Below, piece by piece: positions 11,899 to 25,400 of a DNA stretch of 64,000 nucleotides. Made by a program: the position numbers and the translations under genes. Under the pieces are notes generated by a model that was not told where the DNA came from, searched no databases, and saw only the letters and a program-made list of their open reading frames with translations. Origin of the DNA: Eonycteris spelaea (lineage: Eukaryota > Chordata > Mammalia > Chiroptera > Pteropodidae); contig PUFA01000012.1 of assembly GCA_003508835.1 (NCBI GenBank), forward strand, positions 16,410,001-16,474,000. Direction: 5' to 3'. Within the stretch, counting starts at the first letter, position 1; each line of letters opens with the position of its first letter.

Positions 11899-12412
11899 TG
11901 AATGCTTTTATGTGAATGATTTTATATGCCAACCTCACTGGGCCACAAGATGCCCAGATATATGGTCAGAGATTATTATGGGTATTTCTGTGACGGTGTG
12001 TTGGATGAAATTAATATTTAAATGGATACAAAGCAGCTTGGTTTTCATAATGTGGCCTCAGCTAATCAGTTGAAGGCCAGAATAGAGCAAAAGACTGACT
12101 TCTCCCCCAGCTAGAGGAACTCCACAGTAGACTGACTTGGACTTCATCTACATTGTCATCTCTTCCTGCATGATGGTCTTCAAACCAGAGTATTGGCTTC
12201 TCCTCACATCCTTCAAACTAGAACATTGGCTTTTTCATGGATCTTCTGCCCACCTTGCAGATTGAACTTGCCAGTTTCTGTAATCACAAGAGCCAATTCC
12301 TTTTAATAACTGTCTCTAAATAAGTAAGCAAACAAACCTTTCTGTATATCTCTTAGTGTATATGTAATCTCCTCTTGGTTCTTTTTCTCTGGAGAACACT
12401 GACTAATACAAC
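11899..12412 (+). mobile_element. Solo LTR of ERVL/MaLR class inserted in an L1
   Basis: It begins TG, ends with 'ctggagaacactgactaata' plus about six bases, and is flanked by agatg on both sides (11894-11898 and 12413-12417), a 5-bp target duplication as expected for ERVL-class elements. About 514 bp with no internal retroviral genes. The exact LTR family is not certain. Confidence 0.75.
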
Positions 12413-12665
12413 AGATGAAAAGATTTTCAGTCAAGAAGCAGACAGGAAGATGTTAATTAAAACTGCAATTCGGATTGGCAAAAAGTAAAATGGCTCATGA
12501 TACTCAGAGCTAGCAAGGAAATGGAAAGTAAGGATTCTCCGTAACAACACTTAAATTGGTACTGCCACTTTGGATAAAAGTTTGGCAATATTTTATTAGA
12601 GTTGAAGAGGGAGAAATGATTTGATCCAGCAATTTCACTCCGAGATTAAAATTAATAGAGTCGTC
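12413..12665 (+). repeat. L1 ORF2 3' fragment, sense, right half of the split element
   Basis: It continues the L1 interrupted at 11898: 'taaaactgcaattcggattg', 'gcaagg-aaatgga', 'gatttgatccagcaatttca' fall in ORF2 3' order. Confidence 0.7.
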
Positions 12666-13431
12666 ATCAAAATAAGATATATTAAATACTAAAGTATGAT
12701 ATCTTAAATTTTATTTTTTTGTTTTAACATTCTCATGAAAATTATTTCATCCTTTTTTATATCTAGTTACTTATTTAGCTGCATGTATGTGTCCTGCCAT
12801 ATGGGCTCACAATTGCTATTTTGTGCCGACTTCTGTAGGGTGCTTAATAAAATTATTTTCAAAGTGAGATGGTTTAAAGAAAGACATTAAAAATTTCAAC
12901 AATGTCCAATATTAAATTGTAGTAATAGCTAAAGAATATAGATTCATTTTTTTGGTCCTGAGACTCATTTTGTCAACAAATTACTAGACTGACTCTGTAA
13001 GGAACGATGCCGACGTTCCAGGAGGATGCGTGCTGTATGTAAAGAATCTGTGTATCAGAAGGCAAGGAATTAGGTTTTCAAAGATGAGGAAGAGAATAGA
13101 TCTTACCAATGTATTTTGTAATTAAATCATGTAGGGTTACTGCTTTGACCACTTATATTCACTTATCACATTTATTTAAATAACTGGTGACCTTTTTCAG
13201 ATACTTAGTAAGCACTTAGAGCTTCACACTACTTTGGACAAAGTCTACTATATTAAAAATAACTAGCCATCTTTCATTTCAAATTAAAATAGTATATTTA
13301 TAGCTTTTAAAGTTATAGCATAAAAACATTTCTTCACAAAGGAAGACTAAAAATGTGCTTAAGTGAAAGTGAGTATATTTGGACTAGTGAGGGTGAATGA
13401 TTATCTGGTTTCGAAAGCCTCTATTTATAAA

Positions 13432-13492
13432 ATATATATATATTATATTATATATATATATATATATATATATGTAGAGAGAGAGAGAGAGA
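13432..13492. repeat. (TA)n(GA)n compound microsatellite
   Basis: An interrupted TA tract (13432-13473) is joined to a GA tract (13475-13492). Confidence 0.95.
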
Positions 13493-14914
13493 AAAAAATT
13501 ATTTTGATAATATCACTTAAAGTGCTTGATCCTATTTATTCCCATTAGAAATTAAGACAAAATTTCTAAGTCTTAAACAGTTTTCATGCTCTTCAGATAT
13601 CTATTTATCTAATTCAGTGTATAAACAGAACATTATAATTTCAAAGGACTGTGTCATTGTTTTACAAATGGCAAAGCATGGTATAAAGTTTGTCAGATTA
13701 TCAAAGTTTTAAAATTATGCAACGATTTCATTTAAATTAGTATGGCAGTATTGTAGTTGTCTAATGTACTTTTCAACTTTTTATCGTGGTATAGAACGAA
13801 ATTTTGGAATATTGTGCTACTGTCTTCTGCCTAAGTGTACACATAGGAAGAAAGAGATATATTTTTGCTAGTAAAATTCTCTAGGAATTGGCATTTGTGT
13901 ACCCCCTCTGTAGTGCTTCCGTACCCACATTACTATTTGTGTATTTATTCGTTTTGTGCATTGCTCCCTTTTATAAACTTTTTCTGGTCTTCATTTGTTC
14001 TACATGGAGTTTATGGAGTTATTCTGTTCTTTAGTATGCATTGATGACTTGAAAAATTCTCCAGCAGTATCCGTAGAACCTTTATATTTTGTGACATCAG
14101 GATATTCTGTGAGCACTATGTATTGTCTTCTGTCTTATTAAATTATTCCTTTCTTCTTCATCCATCTTTCATTTTGTCAGTGGTTTAATCATCCTCTCTC
14201 ATGAAAGTAAAATCTAAACCGTTTAATTCTCTTTTTAAGGTCCTATTATATTTACATTTTTATTCTATACATATATATCAGTTAGCTTATATGGACTTCT
14301 AAGTGGTTTGGGTATTAGAAAACATATAGACATATGCACACAGGTCTCTTTTAGATAAAGATGGAACCATCACAATCAACATGGATATCAAAGATTCTGA
14401 GAAAAACCCTTAAGCCATATCACTGTCCAATGAAACTCAAATTCATTATTTTATAGTAAGTTTTAATATTTTAAATGATTGTCATTTCCTGGTATTTTAT
14501 AAAGTCTATATATATATTTATATGTCATCAAGTTGGAGAATTGGAGTTTTTCTTGTCTATATTAGTGATGATCACCTTCTATTACAACTGAAACATTTTC
14601 ATATTCATACTGAGGCTTCTTGGTTCTTATGCCCAAGTATGTAGAAGTTTCTACTCCATGAGCAAATATACTAGTCATTTCTGAAGTTAGTAATCAATTA
14701 ATCTGGCAGTTTTAGTATGGAGAGTAGCAATTTTCACACTATTAAACTTTTTTTAAATTTAAGGTTACATTTAGAGCTTATGCAGTATCATGCATATTAA
14801 CATTTTATTTACAATATGAGAATGAAAATGTTATATATTTGAATGAGTGGTCTCAAAAAATTCACAAAGTTCAATTTTTTTAACTTTTTTTTTTTCTAAA
14901 TGTACCTATTTTTT

Positions 14915-14934
14915 GGGGGTGGGGTGGGGTGGGG
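14915..14934 (+). other. G-quadruplex motif, four G-runs with 1-nt loops
   Basis: One run of five G and three runs of four G are separated by single T residues, the arrangement known to give very stable parallel quadruplexes. No gene feature lies beside it. Confidence 0.7.
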
Positions 14935-15330
14935 TTAAAGATAATCTCAGTGTAAGAATAGTCATTAACGCTGTCTCCAATCAACAGGGTCCTCAGTGGC
15001 TCCTGGACTTTTGTTAGGATGTTTCATTTTTCTGCAGTTTGACTTCCATTCAGAAGTTTTTGTTCACTTGTTTATTATTATATTTCTTTGAACTCCTTAG
15101 GGCAATTGAAAAACAAGTTCCTCCGGGGCTGGGTCAGTACATTTGAGTAGTACATTTTGGCCTTTCCCATTAGCAATCAGATACCAGCACTGGAAAAACA
15201 GCTCTTTCCTCCTTTGAGTAAATTCTTTTGGAATCTCATCCTTTCAGAGTTTTGATCTCATTTAATTCTGGAGCTCCAACAGTGGACATACAACATATTT
15301 TCCCATAGATATTCATCTTTATCTACTGGT

Positions 15331-15515
15331 AGGGTTGTCAGAGAAAATATACAATACACCTTTAAATTTGAATTTCAAATAAAAGATGAATATTTTTTAG
15401 TATATTCTAAATATTACTTTTGTTGTTTTTTTGAAATTCAAATTTAACTAGGCATCAGTATTTTAATTTTATTTTAATTATTTCAATTAATTATTAATGC
15501 TAAGTATGGCAACCC
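15331..15515. mobile_element. Palindromic non-autonomous DNA transposon fossil
   Basis: The terminal 'agggttgtca' is mirrored by 'tatggcaaccca'. Inside, an exact 18-bp inverted repeat (15362-15379 and 15430-15447) frames a loop of about 50 nt. It resembles an old palindromic mammalian DNA transposon, name not recalled. Confidence 0.65.
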
Positions 15516-16689
15516 ATATCCTGAGCTCTTTCCACACTAAACTTTGAGCCCCTTGAGTGAATGGGGGTGATTGTAACCTAATTCATCTATACCTAGTTTT
15601 CCTGTCCCCATGATAATTGGTGATTTTTATTGACTGAAAGAATGAGCTCTATAATTATCTTTAATGTTTCATTATTTAAGTATGTATAAAGCAACTTTGC
15701 TCTACTGACTTTGCCCTTTTATGTGAATTAAATTCATTGAAAAAAATCATGTTTCAATGAATAGTTGCAGATCTCAACCTTAATTAAAATTTTTTTATCC
15801 CTCCTTCTCTTCCCTTCTCTTCGTCATCTCTCTTCCCCTTCTCTTTCCAGCTCTTACTATAATTAGCCAGCATTAACAGCAAATGTTTGCTTTAGTTAAA
15901 TTATTCAGAACATTTATTTTACTTGTCAAAGGTTAGATCAGGTTGTTGTTTGAACTGGTAATTAAATGCAGCCTAATATGCTCTCATATTTATATGCACT
16001 ATAAGCTTGGTTCCTCATCATTCTGTATAATTTTATGATGTTCAAGGCTGACATTTCAAAAAGGTTTTTGATTTCATGGGGAAAAAAAACATTCTGAGTA
16101 ATCTAGTTTGTTATCTGATGTGAGTATCCAAAGTTATAGTTGAAAGTGAATACTACATTTCAGTGCGTGCATTATCATGGTGGTAATTTTCACCATGCAG
16201 TGTATAGAATTAAGCTCACTGCTTATTGAATTTGCATTTCCTATGAGGATCAATACTGTAGTACTTGGCCCTAGTTAGGTGTTCAATATGTATTTGTTAA
16301 TTGAGTATTTTAGGTCATATTAAACACTATGGGGTACAGTTCAGTTCCTGTAGCTCCAACAGTGTAATCTAAGGTGATATTTGTTCCTGTAACATACTTC
16401 AGGACGCTTTTAAGTCATTTCAGCTTGTATGCTTGTGCACAGGAATAAGTGTAACTCAATCTTCATATCTGGGAATTTATACTATATTGTGTGTCTTTTG
16501 GGTGTTATTGATTTATTGAATAATTGATTTTTGCAAGTTCTTGTATACTGGTACCTTGGACTATAGATGAAGAAAACACATCCTCTCTCCTTAGAAAGAG
16601 TAGAGGTTAGTGGAACATCAACCTTTATACTAAAGAATGGTTGATATTAGTTTGAAGTTAAACACGAGATAAATGGGCATCTGAATCAA

Positions 16690-16860
16690 AATGGGGGAAG
16701 GAATGTTAAGGGAAAGTGACTTTTGAGCTGAATCTTAGGAACAGGTAGCACTTGGTTAGGCAGAGAAGGTCAGGATAGTAGTAGCAGGCAGAGGAGCCAC
16801 ACGTGTGGAAGTTCTGAGTTACGCAGTTTGGTCGAGCTGAAGAAAGGTTAAATGTGGAGA
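16690..16860 (-). repeat. L2 LINE fragment, antisense
   Basis: The order 'gaaagtgacttttgagctga', 'ggcagagaaggtcaggatag', 'ggcagaggagcca' follows the antisense L2 module. Confidence 0.6.
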
Positions 16861-16869
16861 AGCAGCAGG

Positions 16870-17180
16870 AGATGTTTCCTCTTTACTTGAAAGTATTCAG
16901 TGGCTTCCTACTGCCCTTATAACGCTGCTCAGAATCTGAAGTGTGATCTGTAAGCTATTCCTTATATAGTCTTTGTCTCCTTCCTGAGATCAGGACCAAC
17001 CTGGGCCTGACTCCTTACAACTTTGAATAGAATGTGCATGTACTCTCTGTCCTCTGAGCCCTTACACGTTTCATTTGCCAAGAATACCCTTCCTCCCTCA
17101 TCTAGTCAGTTCTTACTCTCTACTTACAGTCTGCACCACCTTTTAGTTAGCAATGTAATCTTCAAAAGATTTAGTCATAC
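16870..17180 (+). repeat. L2 LINE fragment, sense
   Basis: It reads 'cagtggcttcctactgccct', 'ctgatctgtaagctattcc'-like text, 'aagaatacccttcctccctc', the sense L2 order. Confidence 0.65.
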
Positions 17181-17209
17181 ATCTGCTGTCTTATGAAGAA
17201 TTTTTAATA

Positions 17210-17335
17210 TTGATTATTATTGTCAGTAAACTACAACAGTGAATCTTGGTTCCTCTGCAGTCTTTAGTATATGTTCCCACACATGATCTTATTTAATCCT
17301 CACATCACTCATCAGATAGGTATTATATGAGATTA
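17210..17335 (-). repeat. MIR SINE fragment, antisense
   Basis: 'cacatgatcttatttaatcc' followed by 'tcagataggtattatatgag' is antisense MIR. Confidence 0.55.
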
Positions 17336-18639
17336 ACAAATAGATAAAATTTCTTTAATTACAAAATGCCATCCTTTATCTAGAATTTAATTTCTTCTGA
17401 AGAGAAAATAGATAATTGCAATAAAAGTAAAAATATCTTTCAAAACAAGTAGATATAGAATTATAGCATACCTTCAATATGTTTGTTTATGTGTATTTTT
17501 AATAAAATTGTCTTAAAAGATTAGCCACAAGATATCATGTACTCAATGTCAAATATAAACCAGATGTTATACTAAAATACTTTCAAATTTATTTTTATCA
17601 TTGAAATATTACATTTTTTTGTTAATGTACATAAGAATACTCAGAAATTTTAATGGTTAATTTTATTCATGAACTTCATTAATTTGATTAATCTCAATCA
17701 TTGGTTTATAGCATATTCTCATCATTGGCCTGCACATCATTTGTTATTATCTTCTTTTATTTTTTTTTACCATTTTATTATTTTTTATGGGTGGTTAACT
17801 TTGTAAAGGTTGTATATTGTATAAAAATATGTTACTTGTTTCTCAGAAATTTCTCAATCTAAGCATTTACAGTTGAAATGCAAGGCCTTATGGCAGTCTC
17901 ATCTACTGTGCTGGTGTGTTTAAGAGGTGGTCTCTAGTTCAAGCCTTGAACAAGCAATGGGTTATTTTTTCCTGTAAGTGGATAGTATAGGGTTGACTCA
18001 CAGAGCACAGGTATTAGGCTAGTCAAAATACACAGAAGGTTTCTTGCTGTCTTTGGTCTTCCATGGTTTCCATGGGACAGGGGAGGATTTCTAGACAAAG
18101 GGCAAGGTTAAATATAGCAGTTTCCCATATGGTTTAGGGTGTGGTGAGTGAAGATGGCAGAAGAAAGTGTGTAGGGTGTCTGAGAGCCTGTTGGTCCACA
18201 GGGAACTTGAATTCTCTTCTCCGTTCTGTGTTTTTGAGCGTGTACTGAACAGCAGCACAGACCAAGTGTTTGTTTAGCTGCCTCAGGCTCTCTCCCAAGT
18301 GAGGGCCCCGGGTCTGGTGCTGACTCTTACCTAGAGGACCAATCATTGCTTCTTTAAAGTGATTATTATTAGAAGATCTTAATTACCTAATTTCTAGCCT
18401 GCTTTATGGGATCTGTCTTCTCAAATATCTTTAATTCTAATCTCTTTAACATTTATTTTGTGCTAATATACATCCCTGGCATGCACCTAGGAATTCTTGA
18501 AAAACTGATTTAAATTAATAACTGACTTGAATTCAATTAGATTTCCTTTCATTGTACCTATTGGACTCTTTCCAACTATTATCAGGAAGGCCATAATATA
18601 AAAAAAAAATATATACCTTCCAAATATGGGAGATACAGT

Positions 18640-19220
18640 AGTGAATAAAATAAATAAAGCCTTTGCATTTATAGAATTGATAATAAGAGGGTGAAGTAAG
18701 ACGTAATATGTGATAATAGGTAGTGATAAATGTTATAAGAAAAGTGAAGCTGGGTAATGGGATGAAGAGGATGGGAGGGTGCATGCTGAATGTGGGCCTG
18801 TGTTCATGGGTGACCTCACAAATAAGGCAACGTTTGAGCCTGAACTTACAGGCAGTGCGTGCAGAGAACCATGTGGATATCTGATGGAAGTGTTTCGGAA
18901 CTGAGGAAAGTACAAAAGCCCCTGTGGCAAGAACCTGCTTGGCACATTTGAGGAACTATAACGAGGCCATTAGGGCCGGGGGGCTTGAGTGTCAACGGGG
19001 AGAGTTATAGCGTTAAAATTCAAAACAGTAGCTGTGGCCAAGATCATGTACAGTTTTGTGAAGATTTTGTATTTTGTTCTGAGTGAGATGGGAAGCCACT
19101 GGAAAGTTTTGAGCAGAGGTGAGACATGAGCTGAGTTAAATTTTAAGTAGATCACTCCGGCAGCTGTGAGTAAATGGGCGGCCAGGTTAGAAACAGCGAC
19201 ACTTATTGTAGGCAATTAAA
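18640..19220 (-). repeat. L2 LINE, antisense, first of two adjacent copies
   Basis: It runs collinearly with reverse-complement L2: 'acagtagtgaataaaataaa', 'gagcctgaacttacaggcag', 'catgtggatatctgatggaa', 'ggcaagaacctgcttggcac', 'gagatgggaagccactggaa', 'gatcactccggcagctgtga'. Confidence 0.85.
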
Positions 19221-19369
19221 TGTTAGGTCACGGTTGGCAGTGACCTAGATCAGGGTGACTGTAGTACAGAATGATTCGATTCTTGATTTTATTTTGAAGG
19301 AAGAATCAGCAAGATTTGCCAGTGCATTAGATATGCTCCAGGAAAAGCTTTCTGAGCTGACCTGAATTT

Positions 19370-20070
19370 AGCAGATACCTGAGTGATATTAAGAGGCAGA
19401 GTGTTCTCAGCAAAGGAAATGGGATGTGCAAAGACCTAAAGTGGCAGTGAGCTGACCTTTTGTTTAAGGAATAGAAAGAAGTATTGCGTGGCCAAGCACA
19501 CTGAGGGAGGGGCAGAACGGTGTCAGAGGGTTAAGAGTGGGCCCGGACTTCAAGAGTTTGGATTTTATGCTAAGTACGTTGAGAAATGATTTACAATGAA
19601 AAAAAATCTCATTGGATATCACGTGGCAATAGATTGTAGGAGGCAGCTGTTAGTCTGATTTCAGGTAGCAGTAACAAAATCTCTATTGCGTAATACAGTA
19701 AGGATTCTATTACGTATAGCAAGAAGGCTAAAGGTAGGGTGAGTCTAGGATTGATAAATTTACTGCAATTAAGAGTATATATTTTGGTAATTGAGAGGAA
19801 AACCACTAGAAGCCTCTGGGCAACTTCCGTTCACATCGAATGGCTCATTCCAACCAATCCGACACAAGGAATTGGGACCATCAAGATTGGCTTAGAACAA
19901 TTATGACTCTTCATCCCCTTGGTACCTCTCCAGGAGCACGTCGCTTGAACAAAATTTGGATTTTATCGGGAAGGTAATAAAGAGTGTTTTTATCGGCAAG
20001 GAAGAATGGAAGCTGGGAGGCCAGTTAGGAGGGTATTGCAAGAGTTTAGGTGAGAGATGAAGGCTAAAGC
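19370..20070 (-). repeat. L2 LINE, antisense, second copy, with an interruption
   Basis: The L2 module restarts ('gctgacctgaatttagcaga', 'aatgggatgtgcaaagacct', 'gagtttggattttatgctaa') and ends with 'gaggccagttaggagggtat'. About 150 bp near 19800-19960 do not fit L2. After that gap 'aaaatttggattttatcggg' partly repeats an earlier landmark, so a second overlapping L2 piece is possible. Confidence 0.75.
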
Positions 20071-20914
20071 TAGGGTGTTAGGAGCTGCCATATTCCAGGA
20101 ATGAAGTAAATGCTTAAATAAAAAAAATATTAACTTTCTCCTGAAGTCTTCCATTACATAACTTTTCTCTGTAAGAAGACTCTAGACTAATGCTGTTGGC
20201 AGGAATATAGAGCAAACTTGGGTCTTCATATTCTAAGTACTGGCATTTATTACTTAATACTGTGGTGCGGTCCCCTGTGCTACATCCCAGTGAGGGAGAT
20301 ACTGCCTAGAGGAGCAATGAGAAATTACTCTGGCACCAGGCCACAAAGGAAAAGTAGAGTGTCCAGTTTATATATAATTCACAAAGATGACTAGGTATGG
20401 GAAAAAGGTATGACTGAAACTGTGTGGAGGGAGGAAAGTGTAAATGTTTGTATGTAACAAGCTACTCTGGACAGTCAGGTGACGCATCTTAGCTGTTGGC
20501 CTTCCTGCTGAGTGATGTCACTTGGTACTGTAGTGATTGTATAATGTGAGTCCATAGCATTTGGGGATTTAGGTCATTCACAATTTTGGCTGTTTGATAG
20601 TGACTCCAAAGGTCCAGTGTGACTTACTCATAAATTATAATTTTATTGAGGCATATGTAAGTTATGCCTGCATCCACAGCTTACTTGTTATTTTCTTTTC
20701 TCACCAGATATGCATTTATTCTCAGATGGTGATTTGGGAAAGCACCTTGCAACGATATAGGGCCTAATATATTTATAATACTAGATTTTGAAAAAGCTTG
20801 CATGGGAGATAAGTAAACTAGAATTTTTTATATTACATTGTAGTTAACAATTAAAAAGTTTATCCTATAAATCCTGGTTTAATTTTCCTTAGGACATTTA
20901 TTAAATCATTGTTG

Positions 20915-21080
20915 CCATTTGAGGTGGTTTTGCCAGTGATAACTGTGACCTTGAATAAGTTACTTAACTTCTCTGGTTTTCTTAACATAAAAAGGGATAA
21001 TAGCCACACAGTTGTTGGGAGGTTTAAAAAGTGTCTAAACAGTGCCTACTTCCTAATAAATGCTATATTTTTTATGTTAA
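20915..21080 (+). repeat. MIR SINE, sense
   Basis: 'gtgaccttgaataagttact', 'taacttctctggttttctta', 'aaacagtgcctacttcctaa' give the MIR order. Confidence 0.8.
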
Positions 21081-21281
21081 TATTAAGTTAAAAGTGCTAT
21101 CTTTAATGAAGTTTCTTTGGATTTTCTAGCCCTACATCTTACTTATGGCCAAGGGATAAATGTCGGATCCACATGGTCTTTTAGAAGGCTCTCCCCTAGT
21201 TGGTCATATGCTTCTAAAACACCTCAGGCCTTCCCAGGTTTGCACCAAAGGGAGGTTTTTTGTTTGTTTTATAACAAAATG

Positions 21282-21328
21282 TTTGATTTGATTTGATCTG
21301 ATTTGATTTGATTTGATTTGATTTGATA
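21282..21328. repeat. (TTTGA)n pentanucleotide microsatellite
   Basis: About nine TTTGA units with one CTGA-type variant. Confidence 0.95.
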
Positions 21329-22361
21329 CTTATGTGAAGAACAGCCATTTATTTCTTTTTCTTAGTATCATCATCAGTTTAGTATAATCGGCCAAGTTAT
21401 TTATTATTAGTTTTCTCTTTTCAAATATTGCTCATTCTTCCTAAACTCCTAATTGTTAGTTACCTTGGTTTTATGAAAAACTGACTGAATAGTTTAATAG
21501 AGGTGGTATCTATATAAAATAGGGACAGAAACAATTGGAAGTAGCATTTTTATCTCTGTATACAAACAAAAGTTTTAGTCACTAGGCTGAGCTACTTTCC
21601 CAATTTTTGCATCTTGAGCATCTGTTCAGGAGAACTCTGAAACCATATGAGGCTACACTGCAGAGAGCTTTGTGTTAGGCCACTTTAACTCTTTATACTG
21701 CTCAATTTCTCTCTCTTTTTTTATGGTTTTAATTGCCATTTTCTCTGACTTCATAGCATTTGAATAGTGACAGGTGAATTATATTCTTGTTTTGTAATAT
21801 AGAATATTTAAGCTCACTTGTGACCCTTCATGTATTATTATTCTACATATTTCTGATTATGTATATTGTTTATGAGTCTAGTATTTTTATAGTGGGTTGT
21901 TTAAGCTAAACATCTTATTTTGATAACCTGGAATTATAAAGATTAAATTTGTTCTAATTTTCTTTTGATCACTGTTCTTAGTATATAGACCCTTATTGTA
22001 GATTTATATCTATTTAATAGATCAGCACTTGAGTAGTACAGTACATGTCTGGTTGTTGGTTTTCAGGATTTTACCAATGGGTGATATTTAATATTGAATG
22101 ACGTGTATTAAGCAAAATGCTTTTATATATAATTTATTTGGCATTGTAAATGCATTTATCTGGTGAAAAACAGACCCCCCTGTTGTCAGACGAAGTATTC
22201 TGAAAAGGTTAGAAATAATAAATTAAAAGTACTTTGATATACAATCTAACCAATATAAATATTAAGACTTTCAGATGATTGATTTTAATACTTAATTAAC
22301 GTATTTAAAGTCCAATGTAACCCTCTTACATTAAAGATTGGTAGAATTTAAAAAATAAAAC

Positions 22362-22470
22362 TTCTTTCCATTTTTTGCTTTCCCTCCCTCTTCCCTCTCT
22401 CCCGCCCCCCACCCCCCACCTCTTTCTTTCCTTTTCTTCCTCCTCCTTTTCTACCTCTTTCTCTCCCTTA
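22362..22470. repeat. Polypyrimidine low-complexity tract
   Basis: An irregular C/T run of about 110 nt with a C-rich core (22402-22419). The - strand frame across it is an artefact of composition. Confidence 0.85.
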
Positions 22471-25164
22471 TAATTAAGACTTTTGGACATCATTATTTCC
22501 ATGATCAAATCTACCAACATTTCTAAATAAAATTTTTTTTTGTCAATTTTATAGAAAACGTTCAATTACTCTGTATTTTAATTTGAAATATAGCTTCTAT
22601 AAAAAGTTTCTTGCTTTTTATAGCCAAGATGTTATACCCAGCATTGTAAATGCATGCTACCTGTAACAGATACTTATTCATGCTGTATTCTCTCCCCTTT
22701 TTATACTGGAGCTCTGGAAATAGTTCATTTAAGTGCTTTGATATGCTTTTCTTATAGGAGATATCTTTATGTAAAGTAATATTACTTTGTCATTTCAGTG
22801 TTAGACTTTTAAGTTTACCATCAGTCAAGAATTTAAATGAATGAAGTATGCTTATATGAGCTTTCTGAATATGGATGTCTTTAGAAGGCACAATTCAGAA
22901 TGCTAATTCTATGCCTGTGTATTAAAAACAGTGAAAGAATGAATACAAGCCGAAATACATAGAACTTCAGATTCAGAGGGAATACATTATTTTTCTAGAG
23001 GCTTTGATTATATGATGCCATTTTAAAAGAGAAAATTTTATTCAACTAACCTGCTGTTTTCTCTGTATAATGCTAATAATTTAAAATTCTCAGATACTGC
23101 TTGTATTACTTCAGTTTACATGAAAAATAATATTATTTTGAAATTTTTATTTAATAGGCTTTAAAACTGTTTTCTAAGCTTTAGTGCTAAACTCCTACTC
23201 TTTAATTAAATATGAACTATTTCACATGACTTTCTTTTTTTCAGACAGATCACTTTTATCTTAAGATTTAATACTGCAAGAACCAGAATTTTGAAGGCAA
23301 TACAACTGTCCTTAGGATTAGCTTAGTATTTTAAATGGCAATTTTAGCCTAATGTGTCATTTCCTGTAACCAAGATAGCAGTAACACCATATTCTACAAC
23401 CAGTTTTGACTTTTTTGAATTTGAGTTCATGTGAAAGCAGAAATTGTTATTTATAGTAAGCATAGCAAAAAAAGAGCTATCTCTTTTCTCAGGTCTTGGA
23501 AGGTATATTGCTGTGTTTTCTAAATTAGAAAAAAATAAGGTTGCCTTTACTTTTAATAGTTATTTGAATACTATTTTTGTCAATCAGGAAAATTCTAGAG
23601 ACAGCTCGGTGTTATTTAAGAAAACTGAAATCCATCAATTATGGATTTGAGTAGTCATTTACATTTTGGTCATTATATATTTTTCTCTGTATATATCTAG
23701 GTTCTGTGTAAAGCAGATTAAAGCATACCAAGTATAGAAATCTGAGTTTGTAATATAGATATAAAATGTAATGGTCTATTATGAATTTTAAAATGTTTAT
23801 GCCATTTTGACTTCGATAGTGATTATCTTAAAATTTTCAAGCAAAGAAATTATTTCCTTAATTCTTTGTTTGAATTTTTAATAAATTTTTTTCTTATAGT
23901 CTGATATTTATAGGTAAAGATTAATTAATAATAGTGATTAAAATGAATATAGGTTTATTTGTTTAAAAACCTTTGGTGATCTGCTTTGTAGTAGTGAAAT
24001 ATATATGTTTGTTGGTATAGTCACAGGGCACAAGTTGGAAAATTCTTAAGAAAATTATTTCACATTTAAAAGCAACATTATATTACAATTTTATAAGATA
24101 ATCACAATAGCAGTAACCAACACTCTTAAATATTGTTTTTATTCTAGAAAGCTAAAATAGCCGTTTGTATTTAAAACAAAAACAAAACAAAGCAGTACCT
24201 GCTTAATAAGTTACTTTTGACTAGATTACTTAAATCCATAATTAAAAGAAAAGTAAGAACATTATCCCAACATTTTTTGCAACAGATTTCTTCAAAATAA
24301 CTGTTACTATTCATCAGGTTTGCTTTAATTATGAAAGCATTTCAGTGACCCTGTTTCAGTCTATAGGCGTAATAAATTAGAATAATAGTGGATGCCTGAT
24401 TGTTAGAATGGTTGTAGACTGGTATACTTGGTAAATTTTGTATTCTGGTTATTGGGAATTACCATAGACTTGTCAGTTTCTAAAGAATTATCATTAAAGC
24501 TAAAATCAAGTGGCTTCTTGAACTTAACTTTTTCTAAAGAGTCAAAAAGACATTAAGCAGCTTTGAGCATCTTGAATAAATATATGAAGATCTCATGTTG
24601 TAGAGTATTATATTTTAGCTATAGAAAGGTTTTTTATGCCCTTAAAAAAATATACTTTGATATCAGTTTGCTTGTCACTTGTCTATTTCTTATAAACTTA
24701 GAATACATAAAATCCCCTTATTTGTATAGTTTAGGTATATGAAGTCTGTAACAGTGGAAGTATACTATAAAAATAAGAAATTAAGGTAATGCTATGAAAA
24801 CATGGATAAGACATTAAAGAAAATTTGAGGAAATCTGGCAGTTAACTTGGAATATGCTTTTTCAAATGTTTACTCTTGTATTTTTAAGAGTATAACAAAA
24901 TGTATAGAGAAAATGAATCTTACATTAAAATAGTTGTCCATGGGCCAAATACAATTTTGAAATATGTTTAATCTGTTCCACATAATTTTTTTTAATTTGA
25001 ATTATTTGCCAACACTTACAAGTAAAGTGATTTCACATAAAATTCTGGATTTCTAGCTTGTCTTGAAAAAGTTAAAGCAGAATAAAGGATGTTCCAATTA
25101 TTCACAGATCCTATCTTCTTATACCTCCTTGTTTTATACCTTGTCTGTCTTGTTCATTAATGGG

Positions 25165-25400
25165 AGCCAAATGTAGTATAGGAGTAAAGAATGTGAGCTC
25201 TAAAGCCAAACAGTATGGGTACAAATTCTGGCTTCAACACCTGCTAATTGTGTGATGATAGACAAATTACTTAATCTCTCTATACCTCTTTTTTTCTTGG
25301 GTAAAATAAAAATGATGATGAAGATACGTCATCATTAGAGTGGTTTTCATAGCATATACTCGTTGCTCAGTAGATGTTATCTGTAATTAATAATGCTTTT
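25165..25400 (+). repeat. MIR SINE, sense, near full length
   Basis: Order: 'agtataggagtaaagaatgt', 'ctctaaagccaaacagtatg', 'tacaaattctggcttcaaca', 'gacaaattacttaatctctc', 'gttgctcagtagatgttatc'. This is the full MIR path including the tRNA-related head. Confidence 0.85.
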
